From Blastopirellula retiformator (GTDB lineage Bacteria > Planctomycetota > Planctomycetia > Pirellulales > Pirellulaceae), in the NCBI RefSeq assembly GCF_007859755.1, contig NZ_SJPF01000003.1, forward strand, positions 124,001 through 188,000: a stretch of 64,000 nucleotides of DNA. Direction: 5' to 3'. Below, in pieces: positions 33,044 through 42,096 of this stretch (positions are counted from its first letter, which is position 1; every line of letters starts with the position of its first letter). Position numbers and translations under genes: made by a program. A model generated the notes under the pieces. The model was not told where the DNA came from, made no database searches, and saw only the letters and a list, made by a program, of their open reading frames with translations.

Positions 33044-34928
33044 GTTCTTCTTCCGTAGGTTCAGAGGCAGTCGGCAAAGTGAATCGGAATTCCGCTCCCT
33101 CGGCGGATGGCTGGCACCAAATCTTACCTCCGTGTAGCTCGATGATCGAGCGAGAAATCGCCAAACCCATTCCCATTCCGCCTTCTTTGGTTGTGCGGAA
33201 CGCTTCAAATATGTCGACGTTGCCGGGAAGGCCAGGCCCAGAATCGCGCACGCAAAATTCGACTAGATCATCGCTCACTTGCGCGCTAATCGTCACCGTC
33301 TTGCTTTCGCTGATCGCCTTCATCGCCTCGCAGGCGTTGGTCACCAGGTTAATCAAGACTTGTTGAATCTGGATCGCATCGACCGTCACCGGCGGCAGTT
33401 GGTCGGGCAACTCGTACTGCACGAAGACGTCGCTATCGCGAATCATCGGGGCGATCAATTCGACCGAATCATGAATCAGCTCATGGACGTCGCGATCTTC
33501 CAGCTTGGGATCGGTGCGGCTGGCGAAGTTGCGCAAGCGCCGGATAATTTCGCCGGCGCGAGTCGCCTGATCGACGATTCGCGTGATGCAGTGGGTGATG
33601 TTCTCTTCGCGGTCTTCGCGCTGCGACTTCAGCAGATTCAAGCAAGTGCTGCCGTAGTTCGAGATCGCATAGAGGGGCTGATTCACCTCGTGGGCGATGC
33701 CGGCGACGATTTCGCCCAACGTGCTCAGCCGGGCGACGTGCGCCAGTTCCATGTTACGGCGGCGGAGTTCGTCATCGGCCAAGATCTTCTCGGCGATGTC
33801 GTTGACGACGCCCACGACATGGGTGACGATTCCCTTTTCGCCCCGGACCGGTGCGATCGAAATCTCACACCAGCCAAATTCCCCTTCGGCACGGGCCAGC
33901 CGCAGCGTCTCTTGCATGGCGCCGCCGTTGACGATGCCCCAATTCAACTGCCGCAGTTGCTCGGCTTCGCGGGGATCGGCGCGGAAGACGTCCAGGCTTT
34001 TTCCTTCGAGCATCCCCGGGGCGACGCCGAGCATCACCTCCAGCGCCGGATTGCCATAGACCAATTGCGGTTCGTTTTCCGACAGGCTGACGATGAAGAC
34101 GCCGTTGGTCGTCGAGGCGATCGCCCGCTCGCGGATCTTCAGGGCCAGTTCGGCTCGTTTCCGCTCGGTAATATCGAGGAAGACGATCTGACAGGCGGGA
34201 TGTCCCAGGTAATCGATCGGCGTGCCGGCGACCGAGACGTCGATCGTGCGGCCATCGACGCACAGCATGTGCTGCTCGGCGGCGGTGGTCGGTTCACCCT
34301 TGTACAAAGAGCTGATCCGCTCGCGGACCGATTGCCGCTCATCCGGAACGATGAAGTCTTCGATCGGGCGTCCGATCAGGTCGGCGTCGGACGTTCCTCC
34401 CAAACACTCGACCGCCTTCTCGTTGGCCAGGACCACTTTTTCCATGCTGTGAACGAGGATCGGCACCGGCGAATTGTCGACCAGCGCTCGGTAGCGGCGT
34501 TCGCTGTTACGCAGCGCTAGCTCCGCGTCGCGCTTGTCGCAGATCAATTGCCATTGGCGAATGGCCCGTTCGGCGATGCGGGGCAGTTCGGAGAAGAAGT
34601 GTTCGGTCTTGACGACATAGTCGATGGCGCCGCGCTTGAGCGCCTCGACCGCGGTCCGCTCGTCGCCGTAGCTGGTCATCACGACGATCGGAAACTGTTG
34701 GTCTTCAGGACGGCGATGCGACAGTAGATCGACGCCGCGGCCGTCCGGCAGCATGTTGTCGACCAGGGCCAGATCGGGACGTCGCTGGACGATCTCTTGT
34801 CGGGCTTTTTCCAACGAAGAGGCGATGATGACTTCAAACTGCGAAGAGAAGGTGTTTAACGCCCGGCTCATCAGAATCGCATGAGAGCGTTCATCTTCGA
34901 TGATCAAGATGCGATATTCGTCCGGCAC
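33012..34928 (-). CDS. Hybrid sensor kinase: receiver, two PAS, FixL-like histidine kinase
   Basis: 638 residues from GTG 34928, with AGAGGA 7 nt before it; a TTG at 34994 would overlap the upstream regulator. A receiver domain at the N-terminus (Asp57 in LVDNMLPDGRG, Lys107), PAS domains at about 140-260 and 265-385, then HisKA with His413 in AGIAHEVNQPLYAISN (the FixL/DctB type) and an ATPase domain with DSGPGLPG and GMGMGLAISR. No membrane helices, so cytoplasmic. The receiver in front suggests it receives phosphate from another kinase, perhaps the one encoded at 35406-38681. Confidence 0.9.
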   Translation of the reverse strand: MPDEYRILIIEDERSHAILMSRALNTFSSQFEVIIASSLEKARQEIVQRRPDLALVDNMLPDGRGVDLLSHRRPEDQQFPIVVMTSYGDERTAVEALKRGAIDYVVKTEHFFSELPRIAERAIRQWQLICDKRDAELALRNSERRYRALVDNSPVPILVHSMEKVVLANEKAVECLGGTSDADLIGRPIEDFIVPDERQSVRERISSLYKGEPTTAAEQHMLCVDGRTIDVSVAGTPIDYLGHPACQIVFLDITERKRAELALKIRERAIASTTNGVFIVSLSENEPQLVYGNPALEVMLGVAPGMLEGKSLDVFRADPREAEQLRQLNWGIVNGGAMQETLRLARAEGEFGWCEISIAPVRGEKGIVTHVVGVVNDIAEKILADDELRRRNMELAHVARLSTLGEIVAGIAHEVNQPLYAISNYGSTCLNLLKSQREDREENITHCITRIVDQATRAGEIIRRLRNFASRTDPKLEDRDVHELIHDSVELIAPMIRDSDVFVQYELPDQLPPVTVDAIQIQQVLINLVTNACEAMKAISESKTVTISAQVSDDLVEFCVRDSGPGLPGNVDIFEAFRTTKEGGMGMGLAISRSIIELHGGKIWCQPSAEGAEFRFTLPTASEPTEEEHANDTNRVHH

Positions 34929-34957
34929 TGGCGTGTCCTCTCGTAACGAGATTCCGT

Positions 34958-35398
34958 CTACCGTCGTTTCGGCGGTTCGTTCCAGACCAACCAATAGAAT
35001 CCAAGATCGCTCAACATTTTGGAGAACTCAATGAAATCAATCGGTTTGACCAGGTAGCTGTTCACGTGGTGTCCGTACGCCTGATTGACGTCGGCCTCGG
35101 CGTCGCTGGTGGTCAATACTACCACTGGAATGTTGGCGGTCGAAGGATTCTTTTTGATCTCGCTCAGCACATGTAGGCCGTCATACTTAGGAAGCCGCAG
35201 ATCGAGCAATACCAGGTCAGGTAGAGTATCTACGTTTTGGTATTGTCCGATCTGGAACATATATTCCAGCGCGGATTCGCCATTGTCGACATGGACGATT
35301 TCGTTGGCGACGGCATGCTCACGAAAACTGCGCATGACCAATTTCGCATGCGCCGCATTGTCTTCGACCAACAAGACCTTGATGGGTCGTCCTTGCAT
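34958..35398 (-). CDS. Rcp1-like single-domain response regulator
   Basis: 146 residues, receiver domain only: KVLLVEDNAAHAKLVMRSF, Asp66 in LVLLDLRLPKYDG, Thr in VVVLTTSDAEADV and Lys118 in SYLVKPIDF. The DLRLPKYDGLHVL pattern and the length match the Rcp1/phytochrome-associated type. The large PAS kinase gene ends 7 nt upstream, suggesting a direct pair. Confidence 0.92.
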   Translation of the reverse strand: MQGRPIKVLLVEDNAAHAKLVMRSFREHAVANEIVHVDNGESALEYMFQIGQYQNVDTLPDLVLLDLRLPKYDGLHVLSEIKKNPSTANIPVVVLTTSDAEADVNQAYGHHVNSYLVKPIDFIEFSKMLSDLGFYWLVWNEPPKRR

Positions 35399-35405
35399 CG
35401 TTCAC

Positions 35406-38400
35406 TTAGCCTAGCGTTACAGTCGATAACAATGGGGAGTTGGGATCGCGCGGAATGCGGAAGCAAAAGCAAGCGCCTTTGACAGGATTCGGCTCGACCC
35501 AGATCTCACCCTGGTGAAACTCAATAATACGTTTTGCGATCGCCAGTCCGATTCCGGTTCCGTCGGAATGGGGATCGAGCTTTTCAAACAATCCGAAAAT
35601 CTTTTCCCGAAAGCTCTCCGGGATGCCGGGGCCGTTGTCCCGGACCCAGCAAGTCGTATGGGTCTTGTCGGACGATAACTGAATTGTGACGCGTGGATCG
35701 GCCGGATCCGAGTATTTTACCGCATTTTCGACAAGATTTTGCAGCACTTCTTGGAGACGCACGCGGTCGACGTAAAATTGGCGATCATCGCAGCTAACCG
35801 CAACGTTGACCTGCTTTTCGGCGATACGACCGGCCAAAAAGGTCAAAACGGCGTCGACAAGCTTCTGCCCCTCGACAAATCCGTTCGGATTGCAAACCCG
35901 GCCAATTCGGGACAATTCCAACAGATCGTCCAGCAGATCCGCCATTTTTTCGGCCGCGTCGCTGATGATCTGCATATCTTCCTGCACCGCTGGCATATCG
36001 CCGCGATCAATATCCTGGGAGAGCGCCCCTAGAAATCCTTTGATCGTTATGAGCGGAGATTTCAGGTCGTGAGAAACGGTGTAGGTGAACCTCTCCAGTT
36101 CCGTGTTCTTCGCTTCGAGGTTGCCGATCAGGGTCTCCCGCTCTTTGGCCGCCATTCGCGACTCGGTCACGTCGAGCACCGTCCCCAGCGCCAAGCGTCG
36201 TCCGTCCGCCTCATACGGAACTCCGATGACGTCGGCGTAAAAAACGCCGCCATCCTTGCGGATACCGATCGCCGGGGCCTCAAAGCGTTTGCCCGCGGCG
36301 ACCGTTTTCAAGAATTCTTCGAAGGTGAGATGGCTGTCAGGGTGGATGAACTCCCGAGGGTCCATCGCCAACATTTCTTCCCGCGTATAACCGTGGATTC
36401 GGCATGCGGCCGGATTCACGTCGACTAGTTCCCCCTCCAGCGAGTAGAGGAAGAAGCCGTTGACCGCCGCTTCAAAAATCGCGCGATAACGGGCTTCGTT
36501 CTCGCGGACGAACTGTTCCGCCTGTTTACGGGCGGTGATGTCGGTTAAGGCCCCCGCCAGACGGATGATGGCGCCGCTCTCGTCGCGCTCGCCGTCTCCG
36601 GAAAGTCGGAACCAGCGATATTCGCCCGCGGCGACGCGGAAACGGCACTCGGCGTCGAAGGGCCCCTGTTGCGCTTCGAACTTCTCGAACATCTCATCGA
36701 CCCGCTGCCGGTCGTCGGGATGAATCCAACTGCGGATCGCATCGCGGGGCGGCGGACCATTCTCTGGCGAAATGCCAAAGTGCTCGAACATCCGCTCCGA
36801 CCAGTAGGTGCGGTCTTCGACAAGGTCCCATTCCCAAATTCCCTGCTGGGCCCCGCGGACCGCCAACTGAAAGCGATCCTCGCTCGCCTTCAGCGCTCGC
36901 TCGGCCTGGTAGGCGTCGGTAATGTCGTCGACAACCAATACGGCGCCGTCAAATTCTCCTTGCTCGTTATGCAGCGGCGCCCCATTGATGTGCAGCACGC
37001 GGCGGTCTCCCGGTCCTCTCTCCAGAAGATAGCGAACGCCATAGACGGGGGCGTTGGTCTTGCGAACCCGCGAGTAGGCGGTCTGCGTTTCTTCGTTCAA
37101 CGGTTTGCCGCTCCAGTCAAATCGACGCCACGCTGGTTCGGAGAAGCCATATTCGGTGGGAGAAAGCGCCAGCAGTTCGATCGCGCGGCGGTTCGCGAAC
37201 TTCGTCTTGTCGTGGGCGTCGACGATCATGATGGCGGCGACGCTCGCCTGCATCACGCGCTCGAGCATCGCCTTTTCGCGGCGGATGATTTCCTCTTGTC
37301 GCAGGCGGACCTCGACGTTACGAACGATCGCGATAAACAGCGGCTGCCCGTTTTCGACAAAGCGGCCGATCCGGACTTCAACCGGAAACTCGCTCCCATC
37401 TTTGCGGCGGTGCCGCCCCGAGACTGGCGAAAGGGGATCGTTTTCCGCGATCGAATCCTGTAACTCAACGATTGCTTCCCGTTTCCACCCAACTTCAACT
37501 TCGTCCGAGTGCATCTGCTGCAACTCTTCGCGGGTATAGCCCAGACTGCGGCACGCTTCGTCATTGACGTTGATGATTTTGGCTTTGACGTCGACCAGAA
37601 ACATGGCGTCCGCGGCGGCGTCGAACAGGGCGCGAAAACGGGCCTCGCTCGCTTCGACGTCGCGCAGATGCTGCTCGCGTTCGCTTTCGACCGCCGAGAT
37701 GCGACTGGCCAGAAAGTTGAACGACTGCGCCAGCGGTGCAAACTCGTTGAGCTCATCCATCGGCAAGCGGAGGCTTTTGTCTCCCTTGGCGTATTGCGAA
37801 TGGGCGTCCGAAATTTTCTTGATCGGCGCCATCGCGGCGTTGGTGAATAGGACGCCCAGCGCCAGGGCGACCGCCAAACCAACGGCGGCCCCTCCCAACT
37901 GCGCCCAACGCAAGCGGCGAAAAATCGGCAGGAACGTCGTTTCGTCGGGATAAATCAGTGCCAGCGACCAGCCTGAGTTGGGAATGGCGCCAATCACGAT
38001 CGTCTGGTCTTGGCTGCGGTTGGTCTTGGTTGAATCTTGGCCTTCGGCCGAGACGGAGGAGGCCGAAAAGGAGTCGTTGGCGTCGCCGGCGATCATTTTC
38101 CCGTCTTGGTCGAATAGATAGAGCCTGGCGTCGTGCGAGACGGTTGCACTATCCAGATAGTCGATCAGGTGACGTTCCAGGATCGTTAAACCGACAGCGC
38201 CGTTTCGCGCGCCGTTGGTGTCGAACGTCGGAACGAGAATCAAGACGACGTCGGCTCCAGAGCCGCGACTCTTAAGCAGGCGCGAGATAACCAACTCGCC
38301 CGCGGAAATCTTGGCGAAATAGTGGCGATCGCTGACGTTGAACTTGGAACCGTCGGTATCGTAGACGTCGCCGTCGACGGTATTGTAATAGATCGCCTCG

Positions 38401-38681
38401 ATTTCATTCCCTAGCGATTGGCGCTCTTTCGCCAGATAGGGCATGATCTCTTCCCGCCGTCCTGCCTGCAGTTCGGACGACTCGGCCAGCGTTTCTAGCC
38501 GAACGACCAGACGCATGAAAAACGACTCGATGCGCTCGATCTGCAATTGAAGTTCGGTTTGCTGTACCTGTTCGATTTTCTCCAAGACCAGCGTTCGGGT
38601 CGTTGCGTAGTTCAGCACCATCGCCAAGCCGACGGCCGCGAGCGCAGGTACGATCCCGAGCAGAAGGTATTTGCGTAACAT
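35406..38681 (-). CDS. Multi-PAS membrane sensor histidine kinase (cache, HAMP, four PAS)
   Basis: 1091 residues from ATG 38681 (MLRKYLLLGIVPALAA); the longer open frame upstream is an Arg-rich leader without support. Helix 1 at about 5-25, an extracytoplasmic cache-like sensor at 30-250 (YYNTVDGDVYDTDGSKF, LYLFDQDGKMIAGD), helix 2 at 258-284, HAMP at 285-335, PAS at about 340-460, 465-590, 600-715 and 725-845, then HisKA with His871 in TVSHDLKSPLITIKG and an ATPase domain (N box 982-990, DNGPGIPE at 1015, GTGIGLAIAK at 1041). The ligand is unknown. Confidence 0.92.
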   Translation of the reverse strand: MLRKYLLLGIVPALAAVGLAMVLNYATTRTLVLEKIEQVQQTELQLQIERIESFFMRLVVRLETLAESSELQAGRREEIMPYLAKERQSLGNEIEAIYYNTVDGDVYDTDGSKFNVSDRHYFAKISAGELVISRLLKSRGSGADVVLILVPTFDTNGARNGAVGLTILERHLIDYLDSATVSHDARLYLFDQDGKMIAGDANDSFSASSVSAEGQDSTKTNRSQDQTIVIGAIPNSGWSLALIYPDETTFLPIFRRLRWAQLGGAAVGLAVALALGVLFTNAAMAPIKKISDAHSQYAKGDKSLRLPMDELNEFAPLAQSFNFLASRISAVESEREQHLRDVEASEARFRALFDAAADAMFLVDVKAKIINVNDEACRSLGYTREELQQMHSDEVEVGWKREAIVELQDSIAENDPLSPVSGRHRRKDGSEFPVEVRIGRFVENGQPLFIAIVRNVEVRLRQEEIIRREKAMLERVMQASVAAIMIVDAHDKTKFANRRAIELLALSPTEYGFSEPAWRRFDWSGKPLNEETQTAYSRVRKTNAPVYGVRYLLERGPGDRRVLHINGAPLHNEQGEFDGAVLVVDDITDAYQAERALKASEDRFQLAVRGAQQGIWEWDLVEDRTYWSERMFEHFGISPENGPPPRDAIRSWIHPDDRQRVDEMFEKFEAQQGPFDAECRFRVAAGEYRWFRLSGDGERDESGAIIRLAGALTDITARKQAEQFVRENEARYRAIFEAAVNGFFLYSLEGELVDVNPAACRIHGYTREEMLAMDPREFIHPDSHLTFEEFLKTVAAGKRFEAPAIGIRKDGGVFYADVIGVPYEADGRRLALGTVLDVTESRMAAKERETLIGNLEAKNTELERFTYTVSHDLKSPLITIKGFLGALSQDIDRGDMPAVQEDMQIISDAAEKMADLLDDLLELSRIGRVCNPNGFVEGQKLVDAVLTFLAGRIAEKQVNVAVSCDDRQFYVDRVRLQEVLQNLVENAVKYSDPADPRVTIQLSSDKTHTTCWVRDNGPGIPESFREKIFGLFEKLDPHSDGTGIGLAIAKRIIEFHQGEIWVEPNPVKGACFCFRIPRDPNSPLLSTVTLG

Positions 38682-39030
38682 GCTATGGAGGAAGGAGGCC
38701 AGTGGAATCGCGGGGCGGGAACAGCGGCTGCCCGGATTATTGACGAAATAGGAGCGACCGTCAAAACGCACGTCGCCGCGGCGACGTCTGTGTAGTCGTT
38801 CGGTCGGCGCTTCCCCGCATCTCTCTTCACGCGAATTGGGGGGCGCTCCGGAACCGGTAGAGGCCCTGCAATCGATTCGTCGGCCGGAGGGGCGGTTGCA
38901 CTTCACATGCCGCCGCCGCGATCTCTGCGCAATCTTCTACTAGCGAATCGGAAGCCACTTTCCGCCGGTCAATTCTGTTATCCTGACTGGCTGTCGATCC
39001 TTCACCTCTCATCCGGCGACTGGAACTGGC
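38682..39030. other. Intergenic region between divergent genes
   Basis: 349 nt between the sensor kinase (minus) and the FHA-cyclase gene (plus). No gene or repeat was recognised. A possible promoter-like TGTTAT occurs near 38976, but the assignment is weak. Confidence 0.4.
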
Positions 39031-40725
39031 ATGTTTGACTTGTTCGTTCGTGATACGCAATCGAATCGCCGTGCGCGCCGCCCCTTGGAAATCGGTCAAA
39101 CCTTTCTGATTGGGCGTAAGACCGAACCGTTTGCGGCGCCGTGGGACGGGAAGATCTCGGGACAGCATGCCGAAGCGACCTGGGACGGCAAGTCGCTGAA
39201 GATCCACCGCCTGGCCGCCGCCGCCAATCCAATCTTCTTTCAAGGCCGGGCGACCGACTCGCTGACGGTCGCGCCCCGGCAATATTTTGTGATCGGGCGA
39301 ACCGAGTTTCATGTCGTGCCGCACGAAATCGACGTGACGATCGATTCGCCCAGTCCGCAGGCCGAGGTGACGCTCGCGCCGGCGCGCCTGGCGGCCGCTC
39401 CCTTTCGCGTCGCTGCTGAGCGGATTGAAGCGATCTCGAAACTCGCCAGCGAGGTCGCCGGAGCGGTCAGCGACGATCAACTGGCGGCTCGGACGTTGGA
39501 GATCGTGGTCAAAGGCATCCCGCACGCCACCGGCGCCGCCATTTTTGAAAAGCGGGGCGATCCAATCGTGACCTCCGCGATGCATCTCCGCGACGATTCC
39601 GCTCCGATGACGCCAAGCGCAAAACTGATTTGCCAGACGCTGAAAAGTCGCGAGTGTACGATCCACGTTTGGGAAAAAGAGGACGCTATCTCGGCGCACG
39701 GCGTCACTGTCGACCCGCACGCCGAATGGGCGCTCGGAGCGCCGATCGGCACGTTGCCGGCCGTGCTTTACGTCTCTGGCGTCAGCCCGCGATTGATCGG
39801 ACAAGCGACCGAAGTCGAAACGCTGCAGGATGACTTGAAGTTCACCCTGTTGGCGGCCGCGACTTACGGCAACTTGCTGGGCGCCCGCGAACTGCAGAAG
39901 CGTCAGGCCTCGTTCGCCCAATTCTTCTCACCCAGCTTGCAGGAGCTGATCCAGCAGGACGATTGGGAGAATCTGCTCAAGCCGCGAATCGCCGACGTCA
40001 CCGTCCTGTTCTGCGATCTCCGCGGTTTCAGCCGCCGGGCTGAACTGCAACGCGATCGTCTGCTGCAGCTACTGGAAGAAGTGAGCGATGCAATCGGCGT
40101 GATGACGGCCGCGATTCTAGGGCATGGCGGCGTGATCGGCGACTTTCATGGCGACGCGGTGATGGGGTTTTGGGGCTGGCCGGTCGCCAAAGAGGATGAT
40201 GCGGCGGCCGCCTGTCGCGCGGCGATGCAGATCTTGGAAGCGGCCGATCGCGACGGACGCTATCGGGTTGGCGTGGGGATCGCCTCGGGCAGCGCCGTCG
40301 CCGGCAAGATTGGCAGCCAGGATCAGGTGAAGGTGACGACGCTCGGTCCACCGGTCAATCTGGCGGCGCGGCTGGAGAGTCTGTCCAAGCAGTTCGCCGC
40401 CCCGGCGCTGATCGATGAGGCGACCGCGCAAGCGGCTGGCTGTGACGATTTGCGATTCGAGCGGCTGCTGAAAGTTCAACCAGCCGGAATGGAAGAGGCG
40501 ACCTCGGTGTACGCCCTCTCATCGGCCGACACGCCAGCCCGGTTTCTGGAACTACAGCCGGCGTTGGAAGCGTTCGACCGCGGCGATTGGAACGCGTCGC
40601 TCACGGCGCTTCGTCAAACGGGCGCTGCACATCCCTTGGGCCAACTGATCGAGGCCTATATCGCCGAAGCTGGCCCTGCACCGGACGAAGGTTGGAACGG
40701 CGCGCTCCCGATTCGGCGGAAGTAG
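39031..40725 (+). CDS. FHA/GAF-type class III nucleotidyl cyclase
   Basis: 564 residues. A degenerate FHA region at 1-105 (FLIGRKTEPFAAPWDGKISG and HAEATW), a GAF-like region at about 130-285, and a class III cyclase domain at about 318-500. Metal-binding Asp329 (VLFCDLRGFSRR) and Asp375 (FHGDAVMGFWG) are present, as are transition-state Asn443 and Arg447 (PPVNLAARLE). The adenine-specifying Lys, usual before FIGD, is Asp371 here; the second specificity position is Thr436, as in type IIIb enzymes. The product may be cAMP or cGMP. No membrane helix. Confidence 0.88.
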   Translation: MFDLFVRDTQSNRRARRPLEIGQTFLIGRKTEPFAAPWDGKISGQHAEATWDGKSLKIHRLAAAANPIFFQGRATDSLTVAPRQYFVIGRTEFHVVPHEIDVTIDSPSPQAEVTLAPARLAAAPFRVAAERIEAISKLASEVAGAVSDDQLAARTLEIVVKGIPHATGAAIFEKRGDPIVTSAMHLRDDSAPMTPSAKLICQTLKSRECTIHVWEKEDAISAHGVTVDPHAEWALGAPIGTLPAVLYVSGVSPRLIGQATEVETLQDDLKFTLLAAATYGNLLGARELQKRQASFAQFFSPSLQELIQQDDWENLLKPRIADVTVLFCDLRGFSRRAELQRDRLLQLLEEVSDAIGVMTAAILGHGGVIGDFHGDAVMGFWGWPVAKEDDAAAACRAAMQILEAADRDGRYRVGVGIASGSAVAGKIGSQDQVKVTTLGPPVNLAARLESLSKQFAAPALIDEATAQAAGCDDLRFERLLKVQPAGMEEATSVYALSSADTPARFLELQPALEAFDRGDWNASLTALRQTGAAHPLGQLIEAYIAEAGPAPDEGWNGALPIRRK

Positions 40726-40732
40726 TCGCGGA

Positions 40733-41893
40733 TTACGACTTCGTCTTCGATTGCAGCAGGCTGGTGATGAAGCCGAGCATGTCGTCTCGCTTTTGGCAGA
40801 ACGTGGCCAGCTTTTCGTAGTCGCCGGAGGCGTTAGAAAGTTCGGCCAGCGTCGGGGCGATTCCCATCGTGTGCACCCCTTCCGGAATCATGCGGAGCGC
40901 CACGTCGAGCGCTTCGCTCGCTTTGCCAGTGCGGGCCAACAGCGAAATGTAAGTCTCGATCGCCAGCGAGCCTTCGCGGCGGATGTCGCTCGCTTCCGCC
41001 TTCTCGCGAAAGTGCTGCATCGCCGCATCGTAGTTTTCGCCCAACAGCGCCTGGAAGAAGAGCGCGTTGTGAGGATAGGTGTCGGTAAACGGAACTGGCT
41101 GCTCGTATTGCAGTTGCGGATCGAGCCGCCGGCCGTAGGCGGTTAGGTCGAGCGCCAAGCGAACCAGCTCCGGATCGTCGAGAACGCGCGCAAAGCGAAC
41201 GGTCGCCGCCAAGTGACTGGCGTCAATGTGATAGCCGCTGGTGCTAAACAAGTAATCGCGGGGCTCGATGATCTCGGCCAGCGTCGGTTCGGTCGGATCA
41301 CTCCCTTCCTGATGTGAGACGTCCGCTTTGAGCGTCGCGGTCAACTCTTCGTGCAAGTGCTTCAGCAACTTCGCCGCCAGCGGCTGTTGCTTGGCGGGCG
41401 ATAATCCGGCGAATTGTTGTTCGTACGTGGTGATCGCGTTGCAGGTGCCGTGATGCTCTAGCAATAGGCCAAACCCAAGCTCTTGATCGACTCCTTCGTG
41501 CAGCGCCACTTCGATCACGTCGTCGAGCGTGTCTTCCTCGTCAAAATCAGCTTCCCGAATCGCCCGCAAGACCGGCTCTTTGTCGCCGACGGGACGCAAG
41601 TAGTACCACCCTTCGCGGATCCGCCCTTCGTCTAGCAGCAGCGTGCCGACCTCGCGGCAGACCTCGATCAGGGCGTCTTCCAGCTGATTCCGCTTCTCTT
41701 CGGTCAGTTCGTCCCCGAGATCGTTGTAGAGGAGCGGCAGGCCGAGCCGCAGCCGCGCAAGCATCTTCAGCGCTTCAAACAGCTCGTAGTACTTCTTCTC
41801 TTGACGCAGTTGGTCCGAAAGACGCTCTAAGGCCGCCTCGGCGCCTTTTTCGTCGAGGGCATTCCGAATTTCGTCGTAGGGGCTGGCGGACAA
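40733..41893 (-). CDS. Helical-repeat protein of unknown function
   Basis: 386 residues from TTG 41893, with GGAG 8 nt upstream (GGAGACCCGCCGTTG); no ATG lies close. All-helical and acidic, with many short alpha-hairpins (ALERLSDQLRQEKKYYELFE, LVRLALDLTAYGRRLD, AIETYISLLARTGKASEALD) suggestive of degenerate TPR-like repeats. Related proteins of this size occur in planctomycetes. It converges with the cyclase gene (7 nt between the stops). Confidence 0.75.
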   Translation of the reverse strand: MSASPYDEIRNALDEKGAEAALERLSDQLRQEKKYYELFEALKMLARLRLGLPLLYNDLGDELTEEKRNQLEDALIEVCREVGTLLLDEGRIREGWYYLRPVGDKEPVLRAIREADFDEEDTLDDVIEVALHEGVDQELGFGLLLEHHGTCNAITTYEQQFAGLSPAKQQPLAAKLLKHLHEELTATLKADVSHQEGSDPTEPTLAEIIEPRDYLFSTSGYHIDASHLAATVRFARVLDDPELVRLALDLTAYGRRLDPQLQYEQPVPFTDTYPHNALFFQALLGENYDAAMQHFREKAEASDIRREGSLAIETYISLLARTGKASEALDVALRMIPEGVHTMGIAPTLAELSNASGDYEKLATFCQKRDDMLGFITSLLQSKTKS

Positions 41894-42096
41894 CGGCGGG
41901 TCTCCTGATGGCGGGCAAGTGGGATCGAAGCTGATCGATCTATCGTAACAGGCCGAGCCGCGCGAGTGAAGAAAGCGGCCTGGTCGGGTTGCGCCGATTC
42001 TGACGGCCAGCAAAACTGCGCTCGACTTTATGGGGGCGGCAGGGCGATGCTAGCCGGTGAAGTTAGGAACACAATTCTCGTCACGGCGGAGCGGCG

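Noticed and set aside
33279-34520. 413-residue plus-strand open frame
   Set aside because: Antisense to the hybrid sensor kinase, which has complete kinase motifs.
38827-39921. 364-residue open frame on the minus strand
   Set aside because: Antisense to the FHA-cyclase gene and extends into the intergenic region; Arg-rich and without motifs.
39031-40725. Apparent exchange of Lys and Asp between the two specificity positions of the cyclase
   Set aside because: On closer alignment the second position is Thr436, not Lys434, so only the first position is unusual.
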